A stretch of DNA of 64,000 nucleotides from a bacterium. Its GTDB lineage: Bacteria; Actinomycetota; Acidimicrobiia; Spongiisociales; JAENVV01. Location of the stretch: contig JAHEDI010000012.1 in assembly GCA_024641305.1 (NCBI GenBank), positions 1 through 64,000 on the forward strand. Reading direction: 5' to 3'. Shown here one piece after another: positions 17,681-25,419 of this stretch. The translations under genes were made by a program, and so were the position numbers. Within the stretch, counting starts at the first letter, position 1, and every line of letters begins with the position of its first letter. Under the pieces are notes generated by a model. The model was not told the DNA's origin, did not search any database, and was given only the letters and a program-made list of their open reading frames with translations.

Positions 17681-18421
17681 ATGGGAGTCGACGTCACCGA
17701 TCTTGAGTTCTCCTGGCCAGCGTCGGAAGCCGTATTTTCAGCCCTGAGCTTGCGGGTGGAATCGCGTAGTGTTCATGCCGTCATGGGTAGGTCCGGATGT
17801 GGGAAGTCAACCCTCCTCAGCCTGATCGCCGGACTCGAATCGCCGAGTCACGGGACTATCGCCTTCGTCGGGGAGCGGATTCACCGTCAGCAGGTGGCAA
17901 TGGTGTTTCAGGATCCGCGCCTGCTTCCGTGGTGGCCAGTCGACCGGAATGTCGCAATATCCGCAGAGTTCGAAGGGCGGGGCGTGGAGTGGTATCGCCG
18001 GGTGAAGGACTATTACACCAACCTTGTGGGCCTCAAAGACTTTGCGAACCGGATGCCCCATCAACTTTCGCTCGGGATGCAAACGAAGGCCAGCATCGGT
18101 CGCGGTTTTGCTCACGATGCCGATGTCATGTTGCTTGACGAGCCGTTCGTGCATCTCGATGCGATCAGCCGTCGGAAGATGTGGGCCGAACTTGAGACAC
18201 ACTGGGAGCTTGATCCACGCACCTATGTTCTGGTTACCCACGATCCCGAAGAAGCGGTAATTCTGGCCGATCGCGTATCGATCCTGACTTCGGCACCTTC
18301 CCGCTTGTATGAGACGATTGAAATTGACTTGCCCCGGCCTCGCACGATTGACATGTTGACCCATCCGGGCTTCCGCTCGGCGTTGAGCCGGGTGTGGGAA
18401 GCTCTCGAACGAGCTAGATAG
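17681..18421 (+). CDS. Second ABC ATPase, divergent from importer operon
   Basis: A 246-residue ATPase. The start is the ATG of MGVDVTDLEFSWP after AAAGGAGATC; upstream frame extension runs through the divergent promoter. Walker A GRSGCGKST (36-44), Q-loop FQDPRLLPWWPV, Walker B VMLLDEPFVHLD and switch His in LVTHDPEEAV are present. The signature reads LSLGMQTKASIGRGF, so the usual LSGGQ is degenerate (Leu for the second Gly region), which may alter ATPase activity. The PWWPV motif places it in the SsuB/TauB group. It may pair with one of the two permeases encoded opposite. Confidence 0.88.
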   Translation: MGVDVTDLEFSWPASEAVFSALSLRVESRSVHAVMGRSGCGKSTLLSLIAGLESPSHGTIAFVGERIHRQQVAMVFQDPRLLPWWPVDRNVAISAEFEGRGVEWYRRVKDYYTNLVGLKDFANRMPHQLSLGMQTKASIGRGFAHDADVMLLDEPFVHLDAISRRKMWAELETHWELDPRTYVLVTHDPEEAVILADRVSILTSAPSRLYETIEIDLPRPRTIDMLTHPGFRSALSRVWEALERAR

Positions 18422-18429
18422 GAGTAACC

Positions 18430-18945
18430 ATGGATACTGGCGAGGTTCTCGAGGAGGCCTACCGACGGATCAATGAACTGGTTCATCAGGCGACCGATGG
18501 GCTGGGGTATGAAGGGTTGGCCTACCGGCCCGAGCCGGGTGCCAACTCGATCGCCTGGCTCGTTTGGCATCTCACCAGGATTCAGGATGACCACATCGCG
18601 GCCTTAGCCGGGCTTTCCCAATTGTGGGAAGATCGGAGTTGGGCGACTGTCACCGGCGTCGATCGGCCTTTCGAAGCTCTCGGTCAGGGCGACGGGCCGG
18701 ATGACGTGGCGGCCATCCAGCCCGGGTCGCCGGAAGGTTTGTTGAAGTACCACGATGCGGTGATGCAACGCAGTCTTGCCTATGTAGGGGATCTGGCGCC
18801 GAGCCTCCTCGACGAGATCATCGACCGTTCGTATGATCCGCCCGTCAGCAGGGGAGTGCGTCTCGTCAGCGTACTGAGCGACAACCTCCAGCATGCCGGA
18901 CAGGCCCGCTATCTCCGGGGGATCGTTGATCGGCTCGGAATTTAG
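18430..18945 (+). CDS. DinB/DUF664-family protein
   Basis: A 171-residue four-helix-bundle protein with the spaced histidines of DinB-like metalloenzymes: His about 56 in WLVWHLTRIQDDH, and a C-terminal His in DNLQHAGQARYLRG. This group includes mycothiol- or bacillithiol-dependent enzymes and many uncharacterised members. It follows the ATPase by eight bases with TAGGAGTAACC upstream, so the two form an operon. The link to transport is unclear; thiol-dependent isomerisation or detoxification of the imported compound is a possibility. Confidence 0.8.
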   Translation: MDTGEVLEEAYRRINELVHQATDGLGYEGLAYRPEPGANSIAWLVWHLTRIQDDHIAALAGLSQLWEDRSWATVTGVDRPFEALGQGDGPDDVAAIQPGSPEGLLKYHDAVMQRSLAYVGDLAPSLLDEIIDRSYDPPVSRGVRLVSVLSDNLQHAGQARYLRGIVDRLGI

Positions 18946-19343
18946 CCGACCTGCGTTGGCAGAACGAAGGTCGCCTGGCCGGACGTCGTAACCGTACCGT
19001 CGGGCTTGCGAGCCCAGAGGTCAGCGTCAAACGTTCCAGTCGAGATGGCGGTCACGGTTCCTCCGCACTCGAGGGTATCGCCAAGGTAGGCAGGGGCCGA
19101 GTGCCGGTAGGCGATCCGGACCGGTCGAGTCTCAGGTCCCAGCCACCATTGAACCGCTTGAAGCAGGTACGTCCCCTGGAGAGGCCCGTGAATCAGCAAA
19201 CCAGGATGACCGTCGTGTTCGGTCGTGAAGGGCAGGTCGTAATGGATGCGGTGCAGCAACCAGGCGGCGGCGCTGAACTGGAACAGGTCGGTGGTTGTTG
19301 GGGTTCGGATAATGGACGGGATCTCGGTGCCGATGGTGATCAT
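18942..19343 (-). CDS. MaoC-like hydratase, C-terminal-type subunit
   Basis: A 133-residue hot-dog-fold protein. The hydratase motif lies in FQFSAAAWLLHRIHYD and GLLIHGPLQGTYLL, as in the C-terminal half of HTD2/FAS1-like dehydratases and of mesaconyl-C4-CoA hydratase. It begins four bases before the stop of the partner gene (ATGA), so the two subunits are co-translated and probably form one heteromeric enoyl-CoA hydratase, with the active Asp/His supplied by this half. It ends against the DinB-like gene. Confidence 0.85.
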   Translation of the reverse strand: MITIGTEIPSIIRTPTTTDLFQFSAAAWLLHRIHYDLPFTTEHDGHPGLLIHGPLQGTYLLQAVQWWLGPETRPVRIAYRHSAPAYLGDTLECGGTVTAISTGTFDADLWARKPDGTVTTSGQATFVLPTQVG

Positions 19344-19828
19344 CGATAGATCCTCGTGAACTCTTCTCGGAACACTTGGTTCCCCTTGTCGTTCGTGAAG
19401 ACGAATTCGGTCTTCACAAACACGAGCGTCCCCGTTCGTCCTTCTTTTTCGAAGAGGTCGATGATCCGCTTTTCCAACGTGAGCGTGTCACCGGCGTGAA
19501 TCGAATCCCCGAATTCAATGATCGTCTCGCCAGCCATTGCCTTGGTGGTTGGCAGCGGCGGTACATCGGCTGTCGCTGACCCGTCCGGCTCAAGCTGATC
19601 GGCATCAACCAGGTGAGCGGCTTGCACTCGTACCGTATAGGGGAAGTAGGGAGGAGCCAGCAGGTCGGGGTGGCCCGCCGATCTTGCCGACTCGACGTCG
19701 AAGTAGACCGGGTCGGTCTCTCCGATTGCTCGTGAGTACCGCTGAATGTCGGTTCGGCTGACGGTAACTGCGTAGCTCGGAAACGGACGCTGGGCCCAGG
19801 CTCGGGCCTCTTCGGTGATGACACCCAT
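19340..19828 (-). CDS. MaoC-like hydratase, N-terminal-type subunit
   Basis: A 162-residue protein matching the MaoC_dehydrat_N/FAS1-like group: VTRTDIQRYSRAIGE-like opening (VSRTDIQRYSRAIGETDPVYFD), PPYFPYTV, and the strand pair GDTLTLEKRIIDLFEKEGR. It lacks the catalytic HGP motif, consistent with a structural half paired to the downstream subunit. Its ATG shares one base with the acyl-CoA dehydrogenase stop. In fused form, such two-domain hydratases act on C4-C5 dicarboxylyl-CoA or beta-hydroxyacyl thioesters. Confidence 0.85.
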   Translation of the reverse strand: MGVITEEARAWAQRPFPSYAVTVSRTDIQRYSRAIGETDPVYFDVESARSAGHPDLLAPPYFPYTVRVQAAHLVDADQLEPDGSATADVPPLPTTKAMAGETIIEFGDSIHAGDTLTLEKRIIDLFEKEGRTGTLVFVKTEFVFTNDKGNQVFREEFTRIYR

Positions 19829-20967
19829 CAGATGCCCATCGTCTTGGCAATGATGTTCTTCTGGATATCGGAGGTGCCTGCCCCGATAACTCCGAGACGC
19901 GATTCGCGGAAATGACGCTGGAGGTCGTACTCCATCGTGTAGCCGTACCCTCCGAGAATTTGCAGGCCTTCATCGGCGATCTCTTTGTACGCTTCGCAGG
20001 CATACAGTTTGAGGATGGCCGCATCTCGAACGGTGGCCGTGCCTTCGTCGAGTCGGAAGGCATACCGGTAGACGAGCATATCCGAAATCTCGGTCATCAT
20101 CTGCATCTCGGCGAGACGATGACTGATCGCCTGGAATTTGGCGATCGGCTGGTTGAACTGGTGCCGATTCTGTGCATAGTCCAGGGCGTCGGCCAGAGCC
20201 GCTTTGGCAGCTCCGGTTCTGGCAGCCGACAGGCAGAGTCGTTCGTAACGGAGGAACTCGCCAAGGTCATTCCATCCCTCGTGCAACTCGCCAAGCATGC
20301 GGCCTTTCGGGACACGGACGTCATCAAAGAAAAGCGTGGCGGTGCCGAGTGGCCAATGCCCGAGCGTCTCGATCGGCGCCCAGGTCAGTCCGGGAGCGTC
20401 GGTATCGACCAGGAAATTGGTGATGCCATTGTGTTTGCGCCCTTCCGACGAGGTGCGTGTGGCGACCACGTCGAGGTCACTCGCTTTGAAGCCCGACGTG
20501 AAGACTTTCTGGCCGTTGAGGATGAAGTCGTCGCCGTCGGCCACCGCCGTGAGTTTGATGGCCGCAGCATCGGATCCGGCGTCTGGTTCGGTGAGAGAGA
20601 AACACACGGTGGCTGTGCCATCGGCAATCTTGGGTAGGAATTCTTGTCGGAGTTCCTCGGACCCGCGACTGATAGCCAGGCCGCCCCAGGTGACCGCCCG
20701 GAACACCCAGAAGGAAAGATCGAGGAACGCCCGGCCGAGTTCTTCGAGAAGGATGGCCACCTCGACCGCTCCGCCTCCGGAGCCTCCATACTCCTCGGGA
20801 ATGTTGATCCCGATCCAGCCCTGGGCGGCGAGCTTGTCATACAAGTCCCGGGGGGGACGACGTTCCCGATCGCACTCCCGTACATACTCGCGAGAGATTT
20901 CGCGCTGACAGAAATCGCGGACGGTGGTCCGAAACATCTCTTGCTCGGGACTCAGTTTGGTCTCCAT
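19828..20967 (-). CDS. Acyl-CoA dehydrogenase
   Basis: A 379-residue FAD enzyme. The start is the ATG of METKLSPEQEMF, after GAGGAGGGCG; the frame is open 17 codons further upstream. Signatures seen are CFSLTEPDAGSDAAAIKLTA (FAD/substrate motif), QFNQPIAKFQAISHRLAEM and DEGLQILGGYGYTMEYDLQRHFRESRL. The catalytic glutamate is probably in GGYGYTMEY, as in short- and branched-chain enzymes. It should introduce an alpha,beta double bond in an acyl-CoA, which the two downstream MaoC-like subunits would then hydrate. First gene of the minus operon. Confidence 0.92.
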   Translation of the reverse strand: METKLSPEQEMFRTTVRDFCQREISREYVRECDRERRPPRDLYDKLAAQGWIGINIPEEYGGSGGGAVEVAILLEELGRAFLDLSFWVFRAVTWGGLAISRGSEELRQEFLPKIADGTATVCFSLTEPDAGSDAAAIKLTAVADGDDFILNGQKVFTSGFKASDLDVVATRTSSEGRKHNGITNFLVDTDAPGLTWAPIETLGHWPLGTATLFFDDVRVPKGRMLGELHEGWNDLGEFLRYERLCLSAARTGAAKAALADALDYAQNRHQFNQPIAKFQAISHRLAEMQMMTEISDMLVYRYAFRLDEGTATVRDAAILKLYACEAYKEIADEGLQILGGYGYTMEYDLQRHFRESRLGVIGAGTSDIQKNIIAKTMGI

Positions 20968-20981
20968 TTTCGCCCTCCTCG

Positions 20982-21010
20982 TTGACAGCTCTGAAGGACC
21001 AGCATATTGT
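20982..21010 (+). promoter_or_regulatory. Sigma-70-type promoter of the lyase operon
   Basis: TTGACA (20982-20987), a 17-base spacer and TATTGT (21005-21010) form a near-consensus promoter pointing toward the CitE-like gene at 21065. It sits in the 97-base spacer shared with the divergent acyl-CoA dehydrogenase gene. The seven-copy AT-rich motif is not clearly present here. Confidence 0.5.
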
Positions 21011-21064
21011 CGGATCATTCAGCGCGCCAGTGTCTTACAGAGTGAGACGCGAAAGGATGAGGAC

Positions 21065-21961
21065 ATGGAACCTTTGCGATCGATGATATTCACTCCCGGC
21101 CACCGCCGGGACCTCATTGAGAAGGCCATTCGGTCGGGAGCCGACGCCGTAATCGTGGACCTTGAGGATGCGGTCGCCATGGATGAAAAGCCTGGCGCCC
21201 GCGATGCCCTCGCCGACCTGCCAGCCTCTCCAGTTCCTCTCTACGTCCGGACGAACGGTCCAGAAACTGAAATGTTCTGGGACGATGTGATGGCCGCCGG
21301 AGCCGCGGGAGTGGCCGGCCTGGTTATCCCGAAAGCCGAACATGCCAGCCTCATTCGCGAGGTCGATGGGGCGCTGCGGGCTTTGGAGATGACCAACGGG
21401 CATGCGCTCGGCACGGTCGGGGTCATGCCGTTGATCGAGAGCGGGCTCGGCGCCCGCAACACGTACGACATGATGCTCGCCAGCGACCGAGTCGAATCGG
21501 TTTTGTACGGCGGGGGCGAACAGGGCGACCTGGTGGCAGACCTCGGCGTCGAATGGACGCCCGAAGGAACGGGTCTCATGTTCAGTCGGGCGAAGGTGCT
21601 CATGGATGCTCGGGCTGCCGGGATCGAGAATCCCCTGGAGGCGGTCTTCATGGACTTCAGGAATCTGGATGCGCTGCGGGTTGAGTGCGAGCTGGCCCGG
21701 ACTCTCGGGTACGTCGGCAAGGTGGCGATCCATCCCGCCCAGGTGGCGGTGATCAACGATGTATTCACCCCCACTGCCGAACAGGTGGCCCATCATCGGC
21801 GCATCATCGAAGAATTCGACAAAGCGCTAGAGGCGGGGTCCGCATCCATTGCGGTCGACGGGAAAATGGTCGATTACGCCGTGGCCCGGGTGGCCAGAGC
21901 GGTGTTGGCACGGGCAGAGTTGGCAGACCGAGCGGCCGCCCGACAGGAGGGTCAGGTATGA
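21065..21961 (+). CDS. HpcH/HpaI aldolase / citrate-lyase beta-like protein
   Basis: A 298-residue CitE-type lyase starting at the ATG of MEPLRSMIFTPGH, after AAAGGATGAGG. CitE motifs are present: DAVIVDLEDAVAMDEKPGAR (metal/substrate aspartate and glutamate), PLYVRTNGPETE, LVIPKAEH, VMPLIESGLGA and KVAIHPAQVAVINDVFTP. Relatives cleave citramalyl-, malyl- or beta-methylmalyl-CoA into acetyl- or propionyl-CoA and a 2-oxo acid. Placed beside an acyl-CoA dehydrogenase, a hydratase and a CoA-transferase, it likely does the final C-C cleavage of a dicarboxylyl-CoA. It overlaps the next gene by four bases. Confidence 0.9.
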   Translation: MEPLRSMIFTPGHRRDLIEKAIRSGADAVIVDLEDAVAMDEKPGARDALADLPASPVPLYVRTNGPETEMFWDDVMAAGAAGVAGLVIPKAEHASLIREVDGALRALEMTNGHALGTVGVMPLIESGLGARNTYDMMLASDRVESVLYGGGEQGDLVADLGVEWTPEGTGLMFSRAKVLMDARAAGIENPLEAVFMDFRNLDALRVECELARTLGYVGKVAIHPAQVAVINDVFTPTAEQVAHHRRIIEEFDKALEAGSASIAVDGKMVDYAVARVARAVLARAELADRAAARQEGQV

Positions 21962-23055
21962 GTCGGAGCAGGTATATCGAGGGCGGCGTTGGAATCGCCG
22001 TTATTGGGGCCGGATCGATTGGCACGTTGCGCGCCCAGATCGCCCACCGGCATCCGTCGGTGGATTTCATTGGCGTCTGCGACATTGTCGAGGAAAAGGC
22101 AGCCACCCTTGCCGCAGCTTGTGGGGCCGATATATACAGCACTGATCCGCTTGAGGTCATCCGGCGCGACGAAGTCGACTGCGTGGTGATTGCCTCCACC
22201 GAGGATGCTCACTTCGAGCCGGCGATGGCTGCCATTCAGGCCGGCAAGCATCTCCTCATCGAGAAACCGTTCACCATTCTTCCCAGTGAAGCCGAGAAGC
22301 TCCTGGCCGCTGCGGAGGAATATGGAGTGATGGTGTACACCGGCTTCACCCAACGATTTCGTCGCCGCTACCTGGCTATCAAAGAGCATGTCAATCGGGG
22401 ATACATCGGCCAGGTCACCAGCGTTAAGTCGACCATCTATTTGACGCAGGCGGTCGCCAGGTCAGTGATTTCGCGGGCTAATTCGACGACGCCTTCGATC
22501 AACACCATGACCTATCTGTTCGATTTGCTCATGTGGTACATGGAGGGTGAAAAGCCCGTCTCGGCATACGCGGCCGGTTCGAAGGGCGCCATGAATGAGG
22601 AGTTCGGATCGCTCGACTCGACGTGGTGTGTTCTCAAGTTCGCCAGCGGAGCGGTCGCCAATCTGGGGGTCAGTTGGGAGCTACCGGTCTTCTGGCCCGC
22701 CAACGTTGCCACCATGGACTTCGAGTTGTTCGGGCGGGAAGGCACGATCAGCGTCAAGGACGACCATCGGGACGTGATGATGGCGTCGAACAAGCCCGTT
22801 CCGGCCCCGTACACCCCCGACATCGAGATGAATGTGGCGCTACTTGGTTCCTACATGCCGGGCGATTGGGCACTTGGCGAACACTTCGGCGCAATGCAAG
22901 AAGAAACGCATGCCTTCATCAACAGCGTCGGTCAACATCGAGCAGATCCGATTCTGGCTAGTGGACGGCAGGGCTTCGATGTGCTGGTTGTGTCTCGGGC
23001 CGTCGACGAATCCGCTCTCACCGGCGAGGTCGTTCCGATCGTGTGGGCTGACTGA
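21958..23055 (+). CDS. Gfo/Idh/MocA-family oxidoreductase (1)
   Basis: A 365-residue dehydrogenase. The N-terminal Rossmann fold has VIGAGSIGTLRAQIAH (about 16-31), and the conserved LLIEKPFT (about 97) positions the active-site lysine. The C-terminal domain carries SRANSTTPSINTMTYLFDLLMWYMEG, where a family catalytic His is usually found, replaced here by Asn/Thr residues in that region. These enzymes oxidise a hydroxyl on sugars, inositols or related polyols with NAD(P). The ATG follows GACAGGAGGG and overlaps the lyase stop. Its presence in an acyl-CoA operon suggests a hydroxylated, perhaps cyclic, substrate upstream of CoA activation. Confidence 0.88.
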   Translation: MSRSRYIEGGVGIAVIGAGSIGTLRAQIAHRHPSVDFIGVCDIVEEKAATLAAACGADIYSTDPLEVIRRDEVDCVVIASTEDAHFEPAMAAIQAGKHLLIEKPFTILPSEAEKLLAAAEEYGVMVYTGFTQRFRRRYLAIKEHVNRGYIGQVTSVKSTIYLTQAVARSVISRANSTTPSINTMTYLFDLLMWYMEGEKPVSAYAAGSKGAMNEEFGSLDSTWCVLKFASGAVANLGVSWELPVFWPANVATMDFELFGREGTISVKDDHRDVMMASNKPVPAPYTPDIEMNVALLGSYMPGDWALGEHFGAMQEETHAFINSVGQHRADPILASGRQGFDVLVVSRAVDESALTGEVVPIVWAD

Positions 23056-23056
23056 G

Positions 23057-24259
23057 ATGGCGGGGATGCTCGACGGAATCATGATCCTGGAGTTGGGTCA
23101 GGTCATCGCCGGCAATTTCGCCGGGGTGATCCTGGCCGATCTGGGCGCTGAGATCATCAAGATCGAGCCACGGTGGGGCGACACGGCCCGCAATGCGAAG
23201 ATCGCCCCCCTCGGTGACGAAAGTGCCATTCACCTGTTCATGAACCGGGGCAAAAAGAGCGTTGTCATGGACATGAAGAGCGAGCGGGGCCGTCAGATCT
23301 TTTACGACCTGGTCAAGCAAGCCGACGTGGTGATTGACAACTTCCGACCCGGGGTTATGGCCCGATTGGGAATCGACCATGACACGCTCAAGCAACTCAA
23401 TGCCGACATCATCACCGTTTCCGTGACGGGGTTCGGTGAGACCGGCCCCCTCAAGGACAAAGCGGCCTTTGACCTGGTCGTCCAGGCGTATTCGGGGCAT
23501 ATGGATATCACGGGCGACCCGGATGGCCCCCCGGCTCGAATGGGTGCGCCGATGGCCGATATCTCCGGCGGCATTTATGCGTGCATCTCGATCCTGGCTG
23601 CCCTGGTGGGGCGGGAACGGAACGGAACCGGGCAGCACGTCGACGTGGCGATGCTTGACAGCCTGATTCACCTTCTTTCCTACGATGCGCTTGACCATCT
23701 GACCACCGGCAAGGAGGTCGGTCGCCACGGAAGTGCCCATGCCCATATGGTCCCCTGGCAGGCGTTCGCCACCGTGGACGGGTATGTGGTGGTGGCAGCT
23801 CGCGACGAGAAATTCTGGATCAATCTTTGTGACGCCATTGATCGGCCCGACCTCAAGACCGACCCCCGGACGGCGGACAATGCCGCCCGGGTCGCCAACC
23901 GGGCAGAGGTTGTTCCGATCCTTGACGCAGTGTTTCGCACCAAAACCAAGGCGGAATGGATAGAGATTCTTGATCGCTACGACATTCCGTCGGCGCCGGT
24001 CAACAGCCTCGGCGATGTGTTCTCCGACGAACACGTTCGGAGTCGGGGCATGGTGCAGACCTATGAGCATCCCACGCTCGGGCCGATCAGTTTTTCGCCG
24101 AGTCCGATGAAGTTCAGCGACTGGACATTTCCCAACGAATCAGCTCCCATGTTGGGCGAGCAAACGTTCGAAGTACTCAGGGAGCGGCTCGGGTATGACG
24201 ACGCCGATCTGGAGACTCTTGAGGCTGACGAAGTCGTGGTCAACTGGACGAGCGGGTAG
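23057..24259 (+). CDS. Class III CoA-transferase (CaiB/BaiF type) 1
   Basis: A 400-residue protein. The start is the ATG of MAGMLDGIMILELG two bases after the dehydrogenase stop. Family signatures: VIAGNFAGVILADLGAEIIKIEPRWGD (N-terminal loop), NRGKKSVVMDMKS, DVVIDNFRPGVMARLG and the catalytic-Asp loop SGHMDITGDPDGPPARMGAPMADISGG read in parts. These enzymes move CoA between carboxylic acids. It is likely to activate a dicarboxylate with CoA from the product thioester. It is one of three paralogues in the window (see 38523 and 59149). Confidence 0.92.
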   Translation: MAGMLDGIMILELGQVIAGNFAGVILADLGAEIIKIEPRWGDTARNAKIAPLGDESAIHLFMNRGKKSVVMDMKSERGRQIFYDLVKQADVVIDNFRPGVMARLGIDHDTLKQLNADIITVSVTGFGETGPLKDKAAFDLVVQAYSGHMDITGDPDGPPARMGAPMADISGGIYACISILAALVGRERNGTGQHVDVAMLDSLIHLLSYDALDHLTTGKEVGRHGSAHAHMVPWQAFATVDGYVVVAARDEKFWINLCDAIDRPDLKTDPRTADNAARVANRAEVVPILDAVFRTKTKAEWIEILDRYDIPSAPVNSLGDVFSDEHVRSRGMVQTYEHPTLGPISFSPSPMKFSDWTFPNESAPMLGEQTFEVLRERLGYDDADLETLEADEVVVNWTSG

Positions 24260-24264
24260 GTCAC

Positions 24265-25419
24265 TTGCCAACTTCCCGGCCATACCGCACGCTGGCGGCG
24301 GGGACACTATCAATTTCGCTTGGTGCCCTGCCGGTGTTCTTGTTGGGGGCGATGGCCGTCCTCATCAGGGAAGAACTCCACTTTGGTGAGGTGGCCCTCG
24401 GAGCGATCGCATCTGCGTATTACGCCTCCTCGGCCGCCCTTTCGATCCCGGGCGGAGCGATCGCCGAGCGCCTGGGGGGAAGGCGGGGGATGGCTCTGGC
24501 GGCCGCCATCACCTTGGGTTCAATGCTCGGCGTGGCCGCCTCGCGGTCGGTCTGGATGATCGGCCTATTTATGGTGACCGCCGGGGTCGCCAACGGCATC
24601 GCTCTTCCTGCCTCCAACCTGGCCCTGGCGAGAGGGATCCCGGTCCGCAGACAAGGCGTGGCTTTCGGGCTCAAGCAGTCTTCCGGTCCCATCGCCACGT
24701 TGCTGGCCGGGGCGGCTCTTCCACTCATCGGGCTGACAGTCGGATGGCGACCGTCGTTCGTGATTGCCGGCTTGGCCGGCTTGCCGCTGATCGCCCTCGG
24801 ATTCAAGCGATGGACGGTCTCGGCCAAGACGGAACGAGGACAGCTCTCCAGCGATCACCGTCGAGCTTTGCTGGTTCTGGCTCTGGGTGCGACCCTGGCG
24901 GTTATCGGTGGTAGTTCGCTTGCCGCCTTTTATGTCTCGTCTGCGGTGGCATCCGGTGTTGCCCCGGCGACTGCCGGAGCCTTACTGTCGGTCGGTAGCG
25001 TCTTCGGAATTGCCGGCCGGATCGGTTGGGGGTATCTCGGTGATCAACATCGGAACCGACACGTCATCATGTTGGCCCTCATCATGAGTCTCGGCGCGGT
25101 CGGATATGTGCTTCTCGGGCAGGTGAGCGGGACGGCCAGCCTCGGCCTCGCCACCCTCGTCACGTTCATGTCGGGATGGGCTTGGCCGGGACTCTTCAAC
25201 TTCGCGGTGGTTGTGCGGTCAGCGGCTGCTCCTGGAGTAGCGACGGGCATCGTCGGAACCGGCCTGTATTCGGGCGGCATCATCGGTCCATTGGCGTTCG
25301 GTTGGATTGTCGAGAACGCCAGTTATCAAACCGCCTGGTCACTGGTGGCGGCCGCCTCGTTTACGGCAGCCGGGGTCATGTATCTTGGGGGACGAAAGCT
25401 GGAGAGGGCATCGCATTGA
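24265..25419 (+). CDS. MFS transporter (1)
   Basis: A 384-residue protein with about 12 hydrophobic helices. TTG start six bases after the CoA-transferase stop; no closer ATG. The loop 2-3 motif GGAIAERLGGRRGMALAAA matches the MFS G-x-x-x-D-R-x-G-R-R signature. The C-half has a second copy (RIGWGYLGDQHRNRHVIML). In this operon it should carry the organic acid handled by the flanking enzymes, probably a proton symporter. Confidence 0.88.
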   Translation: MPTSRPYRTLAAGTLSISLGALPVFLLGAMAVLIREELHFGEVALGAIASAYYASSAALSIPGGAIAERLGGRRGMALAAAITLGSMLGVAASRSVWMIGLFMVTAGVANGIALPASNLALARGIPVRRQGVAFGLKQSSGPIATLLAGAALPLIGLTVGWRPSFVIAGLAGLPLIALGFKRWTVSAKTERGQLSSDHRRALLVLALGATLAVIGGSSLAAFYVSSAVASGVAPATAGALLSVGSVFGIAGRIGWGYLGDQHRNRHVIMLALIMSLGAVGYVLLGQVSGTASLGLATLVTFMSGWAWPGLFNFAVVVRSAAAPGVATGIVGTGLYSGGIIGPLAFGWIVENASYQTAWSLVAAASFTAAGVMYLGGRKLERASH

